From Corallochytrium limacisporum (Eukaryota; Opisthokonta), in contig PDIP01000108.1 in NCBI GenBank assembly GCA_002811645.1, positions 1 through 29,838 of the forward strand: DNA of 29,838 nt, given 5' to 3'. The notes under the pieces are model-generated. The model did no database searches. It had not been told where the DNA came from and saw only the letters and a program-made list of their open reading frames with translations. Each line of letters begins with the position of its first letter. Position 1 is the stretch's first letter. Below are positions 1 through 8,918 of the stretch, piece after piece. Both the position numbers and the translations under genes were made by a program.

Positions 1-21
1 AACCCTAACCCTAACCTAACC
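1..21. repeat. Telomeric repeat, left chromosome end
   Basis: The sequence opens with about three and a half copies of the C-rich telomere unit CCCTAA, one of them shortened to CCTAA. A C-rich strand running 5' to 3' from the first base is the orientation expected at a left chromosome end, and the unit corresponds to TTAGGG telomeres. Non-repetitive sequence starts at base 22, so the assembly holds only the innermost edge of the array, or a very short one. TTAGGG is shared by animals, most fungi, many protists and some algae, so it is weak taxonomic evidence. Confidence 0.9.
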
Positions 22-1560
22 GCTGATTTGCACTTAAGGGGACCCGGGCCGAAAGAAGAGGATGGCTGGATTTGAAACAGATCCCATACTCTTTTGCGTG
101 CAGTAGGAACCTTCGCGACAGTTGCTGGTGATGGCGCACATTGCAACGGCCGATCGTTTGGCAACATACACGACCACTGTCGCCGATCTTCGGAAGCTTC
201 TTGGCAAGACCGCCACCCTGATCAAAGCCCCAATTGGTGATATTTTCTTGGAGAGTGCTTCTTACTGGTCGCGCATTCGGACATGCTAGTCTTGCGACAG
301 CGGGTTTAGGCGTATTGGATAGGTGAAGCTAAGTTCCATGCCATGACACGGGACACAGAATGGCAGATGCATTCAAATGGGTTCCTATCGGAGTGGTACG
401 GGTGGATGTGGCCCTGGCAGAATGTCTCGTATTTTGATTACACCGGTGACACGGACTCAACCATGTGGTACAATATTACCACCGGTGTTGCAGCCAAAAG
501 CAGTGGGTTTGTAGGAATCAAATCGTGGTCGATACTTCTCCTTATCCCCACACCATCCGCTCAAGCAAATAATTGTGACTTCCGCGAGGACAATATCTTC
601 CTGCTTTCCTCCCAAGATTCTTAGGTGCACAACCGTGCCCCTGCCGTCCGCCTCTTCCCTTCCCCCTTCCCGTGCGACCATGTAATTCCCCTTTTGGGCC
701 TTTGGGCTTGGCCTCTCCGTAGAGAGCTGGCATAGTTACTGACACTTTCGATAATACTTCACGGGCAGTGGGGAAAATTTTTCTCCGCTCTGGTAGGCTA
801 TCTACGTGCTTTTCTCAGTACTTCAAAGACCGGATCATACAAATACTCGTCTGAGTGGAGAAAACCTCTCGGTCCCCGGTTCGCCCTGAAATCGCCAGGG
901 TCTCAAGCGACCATGGTCACAGTCATCTGGTTCACACGCACTCGCTACCCTGTTTATGTTGGTACGAGGTCTTTGCGTAGGTAATTTTTAATCGCTTATC
1001 TGAGCGCAGAGCGGAGAAAAATGTTCGCCACTGCCCGTTGCTGCTCAGATTCCCCTCCCTCCGTACACCTCCTCCAGAGGTCCCGGGCAATGGATACCCC
1101 GAAGGGACGGTCCCAAGCACAGTTGCACAGTCGACGTCAGTTCGAAGTGTGTCCGCGTACCTACGATGTTCGCGGCTGCCTCTTTGGATTCACCTAGTTT
1201 GCGTTGTGTAATCCTGGTGGTATCGAGAGTCGGTGGTCTATGGGCCGTACTCCGGGCTAACGGTGGCTTCAGTGGAGGGAATCGCATTTCGCTATTGGTG
1301 TTCCATCCTGCAAACAAAGAAATTTCCGGAAGCTGTGGACTAAGAGTTTGATTTGGAGCTCCATATGCGATGAGGTGGGATACTCGATCCCGGAAGCACA
1401 GCAGGCTCCTTGGAATTCAGTCATCGCTCCACTGCCGCGGTAAATGTCACTTTATTTTCGTGGTATTGGTTTCTAACTAAACTTGTTATTCAGCTTAGAG
1501 CATCCTCATGTATGATACAAATGATATGCACGTTGGCATCTGTCTTCACGGTACGTTGTT
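22..1560. other. Subtelomeric region without a convincing gene
   Basis: About 1.5 kb lies between the telomere and the stop codon of the first gene. Open frames here are below 95 codons, overlap one another on both strands and show no recognisable motif. The one clear structure is the foldback element at 761-1038, listed separately. I see no tandem subtelomeric satellite and no transposase or helicase fragment. Confidence 0.6.
761..1038. repeat. Foldback (long inverted-repeat) element
   Basis: Bases 761-792 and 1007-1038 are inverted copies of each other, matching at 30 of 32 positions; the outer ends read ACGGGCAGTGG and CCACTGCCCGT apart from one mismatch. Similarity continues inward in decayed form: CAAAGACC at 824-831 is mirrored by GGTCTTTG at 968-975 at exactly the same distance from both outer arms, followed by further partial matches to about 846/953. 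The arms are therefore about 85 bp around a loop of about 105 bp. No target-site duplication is visible outside the ends and there is no coding capacity. It could be a foldback or MITE-like transposon relic, or a hairpin-forming subtelomeric RNA locus. Confidence 0.75.
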
Positions 1561-3015
1561 TTACACTGGCACAACCTTTTTGTTGGTATTCTGCCTTTGC
1601 AGTTGACTGCTGTCGCCTAGCTCGAATGCGTCATCCAGCCAAACTCTAACGTCCGCCTCTTCCGGGTTGCTTTCGCTGTCACGATCTTCACATGCTCCAT
1701 CCGCTTGAAGGCGAAGATAGGGTCCATCATATATCCAAGTACACCCCGCAAAGAAGACAGCCACTACTGTGATCATGATGTAAGCTGGTTCAAAGACATA
1801 GTGTGATCCGTATAGCGATTCCTCGTCAAGCAATTTCCCAAGGGCGAAAATGAATATGATTCCAAACACTTGGCCAGCACTCATTAGCAACCCAGTCGTC
1901 AGATCCTCACTTACTGGGAACGTACACTCGACCCCACACTCAAAAGCAATCGGGAGCAAAGGTAACATGAAAGTGCCCATAATGGCAAACATGATAGTGA
2001 TAGCAGCAAAATTGTTGGGTCTGAGAACCGCCAGAAAAATGACTATGGCAGCTGCAGCCACTGTAGCATAGCCTCTGAGGAACAAATTATAGGCATGACA
2101 TCTGTCCAGTACGATACCTGTGAAAATTGCCCCAACAAGTCCGCAACCAAGGAGCACTGCAGAGAAAGTACCCGCGTCGTTGCTAGAATACCCACTCTTG
2201 TCAACAATCTGCTCTACCAAGGTAGTTAGTGCATTGAAGAAACCCAATCCAACCCCAAAGGCAACCAGAAGCACCAGAAAATTTCGATCGCGCAAGACCT
2301 GTTTAAACTCAAGCTTTAACTGCTTGTCGTTGACCTTGTTTACCTCTGACTGTGATGGAGGAAGTGGCGGTTTCTCCTCGAAGAAGATCACTGAAAGCAA
2401 AAGTGAAGCAATTACAATGACCAACTCCGTTAGCAAGAGATCGAACATATTGACCGCGTTGTCGTCGTCAGTGGTGAATGCTGTTGGTAGAATGCTTCCA
2501 ATACCAATGCCGACCACATTCGCCAAGGCTGCAATGACAGTTGCAATATCTCTCTCCTCTAAGGGGAACCATACTCCCGCAACCCTGGCGGGCATGTTGG
2601 TAAAGAATGGCTGTGCAATGGCCCCAACTGTCTGACCGACTATGAGTATCACATAGGCATTGTCTCCACGTGGTTCTGCATTACTTTCAGTCGATATGAA
2701 TCTCAACAGAGCCGAAATACAGTTCAAAACACTGGCACCCAATAATCCCGGACGTGCACCGAATTTCTCAAAGATCCAATTACTTGCCAGGGACGATGGC
2801 ACATAGGCGGCCATGAATACTATGCTCAACGCATTAACCTGCACATTATTTACCCCATAATATGTCTGTGTCAAGGAATTGATGGGAGAAAATGTAATCC
2901 AGATTATAGCACTAGTAGCAGACCCCATCGCAAACAGGGTCAGCATAACCCATCTTCGCCGGTATTTTGCAGTCTGATCATATTCATCCCCCTCTATGTC
3001 CTCTGTGACATCCAT
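1561..3015 (-). CDS. MFS transporter, SLC49/FLVCR-like
   Basis: Predicted 484-residue, twelve-helix major facilitator. Family signatures of the SLC49 (FLVCR) group are visible: a basic RRRW motif just before the first helix, a GQ...AQPF...P.RVA.VWF block in the first half with a following N..G.GIG..LP run, and an E.TFP.SE...GLL...Q..G block in the second half. Characterised relatives are plasma-membrane or organelle exporters of heme or transporters of choline and ethanolamine; the substrate here cannot be read from sequence. The C-terminal tail of about 50 residues is acidic and hydrophilic, presumably cytosolic. The frame is open up to an ATG at 3126, but the extra 37 residues look unlike this family, and the ATG at 3015 (A at -3, followed by an acidic stretch leading into helix 1) is preferred. 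It is the gene closest to the telomere and is divergent from the mitochondrial carrier. Confidence 0.87.
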   Translation of the reverse strand: MDVTEDIEGDEYDQTAKYRRRWVMLTLFAMGSATSAIIWITFSPINSLTQTYYGVNNVQVNALSIVFMAAYVPSSLASNWIFEKFGARPGLLGASVLNCISALLRFISTESNAEPRGDNAYVILIVGQTVGAIAQPFFTNMPARVAGVWFPLEERDIATVIAALANVVGIGIGSILPTAFTTDDDNAVNMFDLLLTELVIVIASLLLSVIFFEEKPPLPPSQSEVNKVNDKQLKLEFKQVLRDRNFLVLLVAFGVGLGFFNALTTLVEQIVDKSGYSSNDAGTFSAVLLGCGLVGAIFTGIVLDRCHAYNLFLRGYATVAAAAIVIFLAVLRPNNFAAITIMFAIMGTFMLPLLPIAFECGVECTFPVSEDLTTGLLMSAGQVFGIIFIFALGKLLDEESLYGSHYVFEPAYIMITVVAVFFAGCTWIYDGPYLRLQADGACEDRDSESNPEEADVRVWLDDAFELGDSSQLQRQNTNKKVVPV

Positions 3016-4811
3016 CGTTATCCTTAGGGTGTGAAACAAAAGGTAGAAAACCTCTACTGTTTGATTCTCTACGCTTGGATAAAAATCGCTCGTAAGTACC
3101 GTTACCGGCAACCAGCTTGCTTTCATCTCTTCCTTCCACGCGACTACGAACTCTTTTACGATACGTACGGACGACAGGGGCGCGGCCTGGCGCCCCTCCT
3201 CTCCTCCATCATTTAGTGTATTCTACCGCAGCATCAGCAGCACCAGGTTAGCCCCCAACGGACTCGATGCCTGTGCCAGTTGATGTATTTTTGCGTACCC
3301 GAAAAAGGAAGGAAATAATGTGTCGGGTCCATGTATTGTCGACTTTCATAACGAGGCTGCCTGCGGTTTGTTCTGCGCAATGGTGGCCGTGGTGTTTCCA
3401 CCTCCCCGCCCCGATTATTTTAAGTGGCACATCTGTTTCACTAACTCCACTTTGTGCCAGCTATCATGCACGATATGAGGTCATGTCATACGCATTGGCG
3501 ACTAACGAGTCCATATTCATATACATAGTTTGCACAGTGCGACAAGACCAAGGGACACGGCATGCAACAGTGTGACTTTTTGGAGCTACGATGCGTGCTT
3601 CGTTGCAAAGGTTCCAGCAAATTAGGTGACTGCCCTATAGTGAAAGAGTACGCTAAGAATGGAGCTACACCCCCCGGCCATCCCCAAGGCTCCGCCCCCT
3701 CCGAAATACTGACAACAAGACGGTGTGAGAAGTAGGAAATCTGGCTTGGGGAGGTGGGTGGCTTGTGAGTCAATCCTGATTGATATTCCATCTCATTGTT
3801 CTGGGATTCGGTAGCGTCCGCCGGAAAATGACAATTTCCGCCCAGAACAAAGAAGAACTCTGGTGGCCTTGCTGCGAGCGAGAAGCAGCCTCCTGAATTG
3901 AATTCTGAGCAATTCACACTTACTTGGTCATTAGCCTGCAATACATACTGCTATCAAAATGGCCAACACGCCATTTTCGACGCAGCGAGCGTCTGAAGTA
4001 CTGGTAGCTAGCGACAGTTTTACTGACCCATTCTTTTTCTTAACACTTTTCTCCTTGCATTAGGAATTTGCAATGCACATAGTCGCGCCACCATCAGCAA
4101 CTGGTTCAATTTCCGTTGGCTGTAGTGAATAAGAATGCCTGTCAGCATATCTCCAGTACTAGTACCGAATACTAGCAGGAGTAAAACTCCACTGTCACAC
4201 TCCTACTATCCTTAGGCATAGTGGGTCGCGCTAGTGAGTGTAGCAGAGCACACGGGGATTGCTCACTTTTCGTGTCTCCCAGGCTGCAACGCCCATACTG
4301 ATCGGCATGAACACGCACAAGGTGGTTGCTGTGAATGCCTTGTGTCCGAAGGTCTGTTGGGCAGCTGGCTTGAAAGCCGAATTGATGGGTTTCTGATAGG
4401 TCCGCACAAGCCAATTGGTGCTCCTTAATCATCCCCAGCATTGAGCGAGAGTATTTCTGTAGAAGAGCCCCAACCTCCAACTGTGACGGGTGGTACCGGT
4501 GCGAAGGGGGGCAATAGCGAGGACACATGGGCATCGGCCCACCACCACTCAGTAGTGAGCGGGTCGGTCTGCAGTCAGCAAGGGCAACACTGGAAGCTTG
4601 CAAATACAGACTGGGAAAGTCATCACTTCGTAGTTAGCTTCTCATACGTAGCAAACACTACTTAAAGAGTCCGTATAGTATCAGTATAGATCCAACTACC
4701 ACTGCTCGTGACAAAACGAGCAAGGGCAGATTTGGTGTAATCAGCGGTCTGTATGTGGGCCCCTCAATCGACTGTTTCACACAGGATAATTCCGGTACAC
4801 ACGAAAGCATA
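3016..4811. other. Divergent intergenic spacer, no firm gene
   Basis: This spacer separates the divergent transporter and mitochondrial carrier genes and must hold both promoters. Frames open here (up to about 150 codons on the minus strand at 3486-3941 and 143 codons at 4172-4603) lack an ATG at their head or have no recognisable domain, and they overlap comparable frames on the other strand. A nested hairpin lies at 3796-3850. A GTGAGT at 4234 and a CTTAAT...CCCCAG at 4421-4438 look like splice signals, but I could not join them into a believable protein. Confidence 0.5.
3796..3850. repeat. Nested inverted repeat / hairpin
   Basis: A perfect 10-bp inverted repeat (TTGTTCTGGG at 3796-3805, CCCAGAACAA at 3841-3850) encloses a second hairpin, CGGAAA at 3822-3827 with TTTCCG at 3835-3840. 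The inner stem abuts the outer right arm while the left side carries a 16-nt bulge. The shape resembles a structured RNA or a protein-binding site, but no function can be assigned. Confidence 0.5.
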
Positions 4812-5636
4812 ATGTCAGGAGTCGGAATATCATCGGAGCGGCACCACCCGATCATTGAAAGTCTCTACGGCTTAGGCACAGGTGTTCTTTTTGGCACCAC
4901 CGCCGTTATAGTTGGCCATCCGTTTGACACTATCAAGACCAAAATGCAGGCCCAAACAGGGTTCGCACAGGGACGAATGAGCAGTTGCTTTATTAAAGTA
5001 CTGAAGACGGAGGGAGTAAAGGGTTTGTATAGAGGTGTTATCCCTCCTATGCTGGGAAGTGGAATCTATAGAAGTACACAGTTTGGTGTATTCGAGGGAG
5101 TTTACACCGCAACTAAGGAAATTGACTTCCTCACTACGCCGATCCCTGGTCTCTTCGGGCTTCAGGGTCGAGTGATTCTGGGTGGTGCCTGTGGTGCTCT
5201 TGTTAGATCCTTCGTGGAGACACCGCTGGAATACATTAAAGTTCGCCGTCAGGTGGGTCAGAGTTGGAACTTCCGGAGTGTATATACGGGTCTCGGTGCC
5301 ACCGCCAGTCGCAATCTGGGTGCGGTGACCAGTTTCTTTGTATTTGTGGACCATGCTAAGCGTCACTATCCGGGAATGAACCCTTTCTTTATGGGCGCTA
5401 TCTGCTCTACTATAGGCTGGTGGATCATCTGGCCCATTGATAGCATCAAGTCTAATATCCAGGGCAGTGGAGGAAAGATGGGTCCTATGGAGGCTTTAAG
5501 ATACATTAAGAATTCCCGAGGTGGGTTCTTGGGATTGTACAGAGGTATTCTGGCTGGCACTCTCCGTTCATTCACAGCCAACGGGGCCAGCTTTGCTGTG
5601 ATGAGCTATGCCCAGAAGATGCTTAGACAGAGCTGA
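4812..5636 (+). CDS. Mitochondrial carrier family protein (SLC25-type)
   Basis: The 274-residue product has the threefold repeat of mitochondrial inner-membrane carriers. The three signature turns after the odd helices are visible: P37-F-D39-xx-K42, P138-L-E140-YIK and P208-I-D210-xx-K, each followed by the expected basic residue, with G-L-Y-R-G type segments in repeats 1 and 3 marking the matrix helices. Length is normal for the family. Amino-acid/ornithine or acylcarnitine-type carriers are my best guess, but the contact-point residues were not assigned, so the substrate is open. The reading frame extends upstream only to a GTG at 4755; the ATG at 4812 has A at -3 and gives a family-typical N-terminus. 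It ends inside the convergent orphan ORF (14-bp overlap). Confidence 0.93.
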   Translation: MSGVGISSERHHPIIESLYGLGTGVLFGTTAVIVGHPFDTIKTKMQAQTGFAQGRMSSCFIKVLKTEGVKGLYRGVIPPMLGSGIYRSTQFGVFEGVYTATKEIDFLTTPIPGLFGLQGRVILGGACGALVRSFVETPLEYIKVRRQVGQSWNFRSVYTGLGATASRNLGAVTSFFVFVDHAKRHYPGMNPFFMGAICSTIGWWIIWPIDSIKSNIQGSGGKMGPMEALRYIKNSRGGFLGLYRGILAGTLRSFTANGASFAVMSYAQKMLRQS

Positions 5637-6240
5637 ATCTCATCCGCTTGCCATTATGTTCATGATCATGACGTTGGGTTTCAGAAAATATAAGGATCCT
5701 GTTCTTTAGCTGTGGACATGTAAACACCCTGAGCCGTAGACCACTAAGGACGTCTGCAGACAAAGCAATCATGAGCTGTTGGCTGTTTATGTTCTGTAGC
5801 TGGGCTGAGGGCATTGTAAAGACTGGCACCTCAGTACCGTCTTCACTGGAGCCGGCGGTGTTTTTGGCAGCCTCTGTCTTCTTTCCACATTGATCTGTAC
5901 CTTTCTCCCTGCTTTCACCGACCACAGAAAGTGACCCTTTCTTGTGACATTTGACAGTCTGGTACTCGATGTAGTCAAGGACACGGATTTTACAAGCTCG
6001 CTCATTGCCTTCAGACCAGAGAGTGAGCATGTCCTGGTTGAAAGCTGAACAGAGGGAGGCCAGATGCAGCGGTGGACAGGAAGCAGACGAGAAGGAGCGC
6101 ACGCCGATGCAATACAGTACCCATTTGATGTATGGTAAAGACACCACTTCAGATGGAACTGTCCAAGCTTTGTGAAAGCATGCAGCAGTGCCCATCAGTG
6201 TGCACAGCGTAGCAAAGACAACAAGCTCGGCAGCGGCCAT
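5623..6240 (-). CDS. Orphan membrane-anchored protein
   Basis: An open frame of 205 codons from the ATG at 6240 (A at -3). The frame also reaches an ATG at 6297 that would add 19 residues rich in Ser and Arg without acidic residues, resembling a mitochondrial presequence. From 6240 the protein begins with a hydrophobic segment (residues about 5-20), a second weaker hydrophobic stretch near 33-47, then a hydrophilic Lys/Glu/Ser-rich middle and a basic C-terminus. I recognise no domain. Support for coding: length, absence of stops, plausible composition and a head with normal start context. Against: no family match and a stop codon inside the 3' end of the convergent carrier gene. A lineage-specific protein is the likeliest reading. 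Confidence 0.45.
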   Translation of the reverse strand: MAAAELVVFATLCTLMGTAACFHKAWTVPSEVVSLPYIKWVLYCIGVRSFSSASCPPLHLASLCSAFNQDMLTLWSEGNERACKIRVLDYIEYQTVKCHKKGSLSVVGESREKGTDQCGKKTEAAKNTAGSSEDGTEVPVFTMPSAQLQNINSQQLMIALSADVLSGLRLRVFTCPQLKNRILIFSETQRHDHEHNGKRMRFSSV

Positions 6241-6450
6241 ATTCTGCGGTGTGTTGTAAACTCGGGACAGTACACTGTGGCGGAAACTTGGCGTCATTTT
6301 CGGAACCGTCTAGTACGGTCCACACAGAGGGATATGCAAAGGAGCTCCGAGATTCAGAGGTAGCCATCGGGAGAAAGTACGAAGCCGTGGAGGATGGATG
6401 GCACCCATGCGTCCCTTTCCAGCAAGCTTTATAATGGTGTTGACAGCATA

Positions 6451-6758
6451 TCATGCCTTGTCGGCGGCACTTGGCTCCTGACGGACCCCCAGGGTGATGC
6501 TGTCCACTGCCCGACAGTCTGCCACTGCCTGGAGATACCGCGTAGCATCTAGGTCATTTAGCGCAATTGTGGAGACCCCCTCCGTCGTGCTAACCACCTC
6601 CTTCTCACCCAGGATCCCCTTTCCCCGTCCTTCACTGCTCAGTCGACATCCGGCAGGTTCCGAAAATGTAGAATACTCCTTGAGCTTGGCCTGGGCAGAG
6701 AAAAGGACCTGAAACTTACCGGAAATTGAAAAAGATTGCCGGCAGAGAAAAATTCCAT
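6451..6758 (-). CDS. Small orphan protein, two exons with a 29-nt intron (model)
   Basis: The minus strand has an 80-codon frame (6690 to the TGA at 6451) with strongly purine-rich first codon positions and a protein-like, Glu/Val/Ala/Asp-rich composition, while its antisense frame is Ser/Arg-rich as shadows of real genes are. It contains no in-frame ATG. Directly upstream, 6719-6691 reads as an intron: it starts GTAAGT and ends with the pyrimidine tract and acceptor TTTTCTCTGCCCAG. Removing these 29 nt joins in frame 13 codons from an ATG at 6758, giving 92 residues. No family recognised. The intron is unusually short and has no clear branch point, and the ATG has C at -3, so a different first exon remains possible. 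The gene lies between two minus-strand genes. Confidence 0.5.
6691..6719 (-). other. Candidate 29-nt spliceosomal intron
   Basis: On the minus strand the segment begins with the consensus donor GTAAGTTT and ends with a polypyrimidine tract followed by CCCAG. Its length is not a multiple of three, so removal changes the frame and connects an ATG-initiated 13-codon exon to the 80-codon open frame that lacks its own start. Confidence 0.4.
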
Positions 6759-6880
6759 TGGTGCAAGAAATGACGGTTTGTGAAACACGTTCGGTTTAGA
6801 AGTATATTGATACCTCAGTACATATGGCTCAAGACCAAGTGTAACTGTCGGTCTATGGTGAATACACCAAGTAGGACTGG

Positions 6881-6899
6881 CCCTCCCTCAAAAGGAGGG
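6881..6899. repeat. GC-rich hairpin CCCTCC/GGAGGG
   Basis: CCCTCC (6881-6886) and GGAGGG (6894-6899) form a perfect 6-bp stem around a 7-nt loop. It sits in the spacer between two minus-strand genes and resembles the other C/G-rich hairpins of this window. Confidence 0.55.
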
Positions 6900-7067
6900 G
6901 ACTTGTCAAACAATCGGCTTCAAGTTTGCAAGGGCAGTAATACTAGTAGATGAAACAAACCTCTAGCATGGGATCTATGTATGAAATGTTTATGACTATG
7001 GAAATATGTTGATGTGGTGGCTTAAATGTCGTGAATGCTTACATGTGCTAATCTCAAGGGGGCAGCT

Positions 7068-8132
7068 TTAGACTACCTGCGGCGCAGGCTGCGATTGGGC
7101 CATTTCAGGCATCTCAATCTGCTGACCCTGCTCGAGGTCAGTGTTGTCCGAGGAGGTGGCACCCGTGTCTTTACTAAGGGGCTCGATGTCCGTGATGTGG
7201 TTCAGGGGGAAGGACCGCTTAAACAGCTCAGCCAGAATGATCAATTCGAAAGTGAAGAGCATGGACTGCAACATCACTGCAATGTCGTCTCCGGTGAAGA
7301 TGCCATTAGAGCCCACAACGTTCCTGGCAGCCAAGAATGAGAGCACCAGCGTCTGTACGACCGCAAATACAAACATAAGCTTCACAGCAATGAATTGCAA
7401 ACCTGCGTTGTACTTGCTCAAGACTGGCCGACCCGCGCGGTAGATGGAAAGAAGTCCGTAGATACAGAATACAAGAGAGATGAAGCTCAGGTACTGAATG
7501 ATCAGTCTAGAGGAACTCAGGCTCTTGTCATCCTCGTGGTATTTGCCTTCACCCTGGAGAATTAACGCGATCAAATAAAGCAGAGGACGGACAATGGCAG
7601 TCTGCAGGATGATGATCTCGAAGAAGCGCACCTTCTTAGGGCTGTCAATTTTGTCCGGCTTAGTACAATGCCTCAAGCAGCAGCACGGGATTGTAGCCCA
7701 GATTTTCTCCGCATGATCCACGTCCCGAAGAGTTTCCTGAAAATGCTTGGGTCCTCCCAGATATTCCTGGCAAAGGAAAAAGAATACAGTAAGTACAATA
7801 CCCTCTACGATTACTAAAAAGAATTCCATAAGCACGCCTTGCTTCAGGAAGGTGACAGAGAGGATACTAATAAAGGACAGGATCGGCAAACTCGTCAGGA
7901 TAACAGTCTTGTACCAATTAATGTGGTGCCGAGAAGCGACCTGTTCCTTGTTTTCAGAGCGAAAGCGTCCCTTTGGGCGCCGAGCCATTTTCAAATGCGC
8001 AATAATGTGCGGCCCCACAACAAAGAGCAGGACCACGAAGAAGAATATGCATAGTCCCCAGAAGACATAATACAGAGCTTCTCCAGATTCGAAGGCCTCT
8101 TTCACCGTTGGGCTATCGTCGTTGCTGACCAT
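7068..8132 (-). CDS. TMEM184 / organic solute transporter alpha family protein
   Basis: The 354-residue product has about seven hydrophobic helices and matches the OST-alpha/TMEM184 family (Pfam Solute_trans_a). Visible markers are a C-x-E-Y-L-G-G motif after the fourth helix, a triple-cysteine cluster (residues 150-152) in the loop typical of the family, an R-P-L-L-Y helix start, and the conserved FI..K....FA..Q helix in the second half. OST-alpha proteins move bile-acid or steroid conjugates; TMEM184 members are less well known and localise to plasma or vacuolar membranes, so the substrate is open. The tail of about 55 residues is Gln/Pro-rich and disordered. The frame reaches a TTG at 8162; the ATG at 8132 (A at -3) is preferred. 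Convergence is absent; it reads toward the small orphan gene. Confidence 0.88.
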   Translation of the reverse strand: MVSNDDSPTVKEAFESGEALYYVFWGLCIFFFVVLLFVVGPHIIAHLKMARRPKGRFRSENKEQVASRHHINWYKTVILTSLPILSFISILSVTFLKQGVLMEFFLVIVEGIVLTVFFFLCQEYLGGPKHFQETLRDVDHAEKIWATIPCCCLRHCTKPDKIDSPKKVRFFEIIILQTAIVRPLLYLIALILQGEGKYHEDDKSLSSSRLIIQYLSFISLVFCIYGLLSIYRAGRPVLSKYNAGLQFIAVKLMFVFAVVQTLVLSFLAARNVVGSNGIFTGDDIAVMLQSMLFTFELIILAELFKRSFPLNHITDIEPLSKDTGATSSDNTDLEQGQQIEMPEMAQSQPAPQVV

Positions 8133-8583
8133 TGTGTAGTATATGTGTTTTCTGTTGTACAAGAGTTCTTTAACACGAAGTTGATATTACTCGGTTTTCT
8201 ACGGATTGCTGGACATCGGTCGACACACACTCTTAAATACCATCTGACAACCGAACCTGATCATCAAGAGACACCTTAACAGAGGAAGATAACTATATGC
8301 ATTGATACCGACGGGAAAGAAGCCAAACAAACACGGCCAAGAGACATTAAAGAAGTGCCTTACCCTAGGAACACAAAACCCAAGTTGGTCATATATAGAG
8401 AGCGACTGCGCAAAAATCGCCTTTGTTTCACCTCAGAGGGATATTTTCAGGGGAGATGCGAAAATCCATAGCGAATGAATGGTGCCCTGATTGGGTTTGA
8501 GTGATCCAGAAAGAGAAACCGCAAGCCCTTCCATGAGGCTATTCACCTTTCGCCCACACATGGGCAACGCGAGCGCCATAGAA

Positions 8584-8620
8584 CTCTCCCCCCTCCCCCG
8601 GGGGAGGTGGAAAGGGAGAG
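8584..8620. repeat. GC-rich palindrome with perfect 16-bp core
   Basis: CCTCCCCCGGGGGAGG at 8592-8607 is a perfect 16-bp palindrome. The flanks continue the symmetry imperfectly (CTCTCCC on the left, GGGAGAG on the right). It carries the GGGGGAGG octamer and its complement that recur in other intergenic parts of the window. Confidence 0.7.
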
Positions 8621-8895
8621 GACTTCTAGCCGTCTTTTCCCTCCCGTTGTTTCCAACCGGTTTTCGCCCGCAGCCATCAAAGCCACTATACCTCGCAAGC
8701 CCCAGGGAAGAGAGAAAATTTTCTGTCGGTGTACTTCTACGCACACCCAGCTTCCTCCGACGTTGGAGTCGAAATGGAAGGAAGAGCTCCAACTTGAATT
8801 CTTTCCTCTGCCGCTGGGTCCCTGAGAGACCCGCAAACAGGAAGTACTAAAATGACCTTGGTAGGTTCAGACCTCGGATCATTTCATGTCAAACC

Positions 8896-8918
8896 CCTCG
8901 CCCACCCGGGTGGAGAGG
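8896..8918. repeat. GC-rich palindrome CCACCCGGGTGG
   Basis: CCACCCGGGTGG (8902-8913) is a perfect 12-bp palindrome with partly symmetrical CCCTC/GAGAGG flanks. It is in the gene-poor island about 290 bp from the previous palindrome. Confidence 0.6.

Noticed and set aside
864-920. Possible tRNA T-arm (GGTTCGCCC) inside the foldback loop
   Set aside because: The segment cannot be folded into a cloverleaf: no acceptor stem, D-arm or anticodon arm at the right spacing. No other tRNA-like T-arm was found in the window.
3016-3126. 37-residue N-terminal extension of the SLC49-like transporter
   Set aside because: The frame is open to an ATG at 3126, but the added residues do not resemble the family, whereas the ATG at 3015 starts a typical acidic cytosolic N-terminus.
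3486-3941. 151-codon minus-strand frame with fairly protein-like composition
   Set aside because: Its first codon is TTG with a stop just upstream and no ATG near the head, and it contains the nested inverted repeat at 3796-3850.
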